This document shows positions 4,426 through 6,016 of a stretch of 6,016 nucleotides of DNA, piece after piece. Source of the stretch: Alphaproteobacteria bacterium. Lineage in GTDB: Bacteria; Pseudomonadota; Alphaproteobacteria; UBA8366. The DNA is taken from NCBI GenBank assembly GCA_030743445.1, contig JASLSL010000224.1, positions 1 through 6,016 on the forward strand, read 5' to 3'. The notes under the pieces were generated by a model. The model made no database searches. It was not told the DNA's origin and worked only from the letters and a program-made list of their open reading frames with translations. Within the stretch, counting starts at the first letter, position 1, and each line of letters starts with the position of its first letter. The position numbers and the translations under genes were made by a program.

Positions 4426-6016
4426 ATGACACCGGATCTGGCACACGCGGGGGGCGGCTTCCAGATGTGGGTGATTTTCGCCCTCATCCTCGTTGCGCTG
4501 GGGTTCTATATCCGCGAGCGCGCGTCCATGGAATTGACGTCGCTCGGCATCGTCTGCGTGCTTTTGGTGTTCTTCCACTTCTTCCCTGTTCTCGGGCCGG
4601 ACGGCGAGAAAACCGTGACGCCGACCCGCATCCTCATGGGCTTCGCCAACCCGGCGTTGATCACGGTGCTGGCGCTGCTGATCATCGGCCAGGGCATGGT
4701 GCGTACGGGAGTCCTCGACAGGGGCGCCGGCCTGCTGCTCGGCATGACCCGCGGCCACGGCGGCCTGGTCCCGACCCTCGGCCTGTTGCTGATCGCCGCC
4801 ATCGCCGTCAGCGCGTTCCTCAACAACATTCCCGTGGTGGTCATCTTCATCCCCTTCTTCCAGGCCCTGGCGGCGCGCTTCCGCCGTTCGCCGAGTAAAT
4901 TGCTCATTCCGCTGAGCTACGCCGCGGTGCTGGGCGGCATGACGACCCTGATCGGGTCCTCCACCAACCTCCTGGTCAATAGCGCGCTCATTGAAATGAA
5001 GACGGAACCGTTCGGGTTCTTCGACTTTTCCATCCCGGGGACCGTCCTGGCGGCGGCCGGGCTCGTCTACGTGCTGTTCGTGGCGCCCAGGCTGTTGCCG
5101 GACCGCACGGGCCTGTCCGATTCCGTCGCCGAAGGCGGCGGCAAGCAGTTCATCGCCCAAATGACCGTTTCCGAGACCTCCGACCTGGTGGGCAAGAGCG
5201 CCCCCGGAGGGCATTTCGCCAGCCTGCCGGAGAAGACCCTGCGCCTGGTCGAGCGCGGCGACGAGGCCATCCTGCCACCGTTCGAGGATTTCGTCGCCCA
5301 GCCGGGCGACGTGCTGGTCGTCGCCGCGACCCGCAAGGCCCTCACCAAGACCCTCTCCGACGACCCGGACTCGCTGCACCCCGAGCTCGGCGAGGACGAC
5401 GAGGAAAGCGACATCGGCGGGCGCTGGCAGGAAGGCGAACAAATTCTGGCCGAGGTCATGGTGGCCCCGGCGTCCCGGTTCATTGGCCTGACCCTGTCGC
5501 AGATCGGCTTCCGCTATAAGACACATTGCATCGTTCTCGGCATGGAGCGGCGCTCGCGGATGATGCGTTCGCGCGTGACCGATATCCGCCTCGAGGCCGG
5601 CGACGTGCTGCTGATCCAGGGCCAGCCGGACGACGTGCATCATCTGAAGACACTTCGCGATGTCGTACTCATGGAATGGTCGGCCGAAGAACTGCCGGCC
5701 CTCGACCATGCCAAGCGGGCGACGCTCATTTTCCTGGGCGTCGTCGTCTCGGCGGCGGCGGGAATCCTGCCCATCGTGGTCAGCGCGCTCTGCGGGGCCG
5801 CCGCCATGGTGGTGGTCGGCGTGCTGAATATCGGCCAGGCCTTCCGGGCCGTCGACCCGAAGATCGTCACCACGATCGGCGCCGCGCTGGCGCTCGGCGT
5901 CTCGCTTCAGGAGACTGGCGGCGCCGCCTACCTGGCGGGCGGGCTGCTGGACCTGTTCGCCGGTGCCGCGCCGGCCGTTATCCTGTCGTTCTTCTTCCTG
6001 CTGGTGGCCGGGCTTT
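4426..6016 (+). CDS. SLC13/DASS family permease with two RCK_C (TrkA-C) domains, 3'-partial
   Basis: This is an inner-membrane transporter of the divalent anion/sodium symporter group. Relatives with this architecture are often annotated as sulfate or citrate permeases, but the substrate cannot be read from sequence. The frame runs from ATG 4426 through the right edge, 530 codons with no stop, so the C-terminal third or so is missing. Hydrophobic segments lie at about 14-30, 36-55, 74-93, 114-143, 159-178 and 203-222 before the soluble insert, and again at about 430-530. FLNNIPVVVIFIP (131-143) corresponds to the first DASS hairpin motif, and GGMTTLIGSSTNLLVN (170-185) is the family signature. 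Two RCK_C domains fill about 241-312 and 336-415, each with a GDVLxxxx strand (GDVLVVAA at 294, GDVLLIQG at 392). They are joined by an acidic linker (311-330). RCK_C domains usually bind a small regulatory ligand. The ribosome site is weak (GGAAC directly before ATG); Met14 is an alternative start. Confidence 0.93.
   Translation, partial: MTPDLAHAGGGFQMWVIFALILVALGFYIRERASMELTSLGIVCVLLVFFHFFPVLGPDGEKTVTPTRILMGFANPALITVLALLIIGQGMVRTGVLDRGAGLLLGMTRGHGGLVPTLGLLLIAAIAVSAFLNNIPVVVIFIPFFQALAARFRRSPSKLLIPLSYAAVLGGMTTLIGSSTNLLVNSALIEMKTEPFGFFDFSIPGTVLAAAGLVYVLFVAPRLLPDRTGLSDSVAEGGGKQFIAQMTVSETSDLVGKSAPGGHFASLPEKTLRLVERGDEAILPPFEDFVAQPGDVLVVAATRKALTKTLSDDPDSLHPELGEDDEESDIGGRWQEGEQILAEVMVAPASRFIGLTLSQIGFRYKTHCIVLGMERRSRMMRSRVTDIRLEAGDVLLIQGQPDDVHHLKTLRDVVLMEWSAEELPALDHAKRATLIFLGVVVSAAAGILPIVVSALCGAAAMVVVGVLNIGQAFRAVDPKIVTTIGAALALGVSLQETGGAAYLAGGLLDLFAGAAPAVILSFFFLLVAGL

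Noticed and set aside
3266..4444. Minus-strand open frame (392 codons) opposite the RidA and HAD genes
   Set aside because: It covers two well-supported plus-strand genes and their gap, and shows no recognisable motif or ribosome site.
4324..5709. Long minus-strand open frame (461 codons) opposite the permease
   Set aside because: Its product is rich in His, Gln, Glu, Asp and Arg with no recognisable domain, as expected for the antisense of a GC-rich membrane-protein gene. The plus-strand frame has clear DASS and RCK_C motifs.

Overview
The window is GC-rich. Its gene content (a DUF1194 protein, an M48 peptidase with a twin-arginine-type leader, a RidA paralogue, a type II HAD protein and an SLC13/RCK_C permease) fits a Gram-negative bacterium, most likely an alphaproteobacterium. 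That assignment is an inference from family distribution; no rRNA or other marker gene is present.

Layout. On the left (1-393, + strand) is a small protein with two membrane segments, possibly the end of a longer gene entering from outside the window. It converges on a three-gene minus-strand cluster (3069 down to 439). In transcription order this encodes a secreted FecR-like beta-rich protein, an M48 zinc metallopeptidase, and a DUF1194 von Willebrand A-like protein. All three carry N-terminal export signals. The first two are separated by 11 bp, and the last two by about 40 bp, so they look like one envelope-directed transcription unit.

A 110-bp divergent gap (3070-3179) separates this cluster from a plus-strand pair: a RidA/YjgF-family protein (3180-3590) and a HAD-superfamily, haloacid-dehalogenase-like hydrolase (3587-4306). 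The pair is joined by a TTGA start/stop overlap, so translation is probably coupled. The RidA protein lacks the arginine needed for imine deaminase activity. After a 119-bp gap comes an SLC13/DASS-type permease with two RCK_C (TrkA-C) domains between its membrane halves. It starts at 4426 and runs off the right edge.

No RNA gene, mobile element, CRISPR array or long repeat was seen. The points most worth a second look are the probable CTG start of the DUF1194 gene, the three-gene exported module, and the RidA/HAD pair with a non-catalytic-type RidA. No clearly new system is proven by this window; the envelope module is the best candidate.
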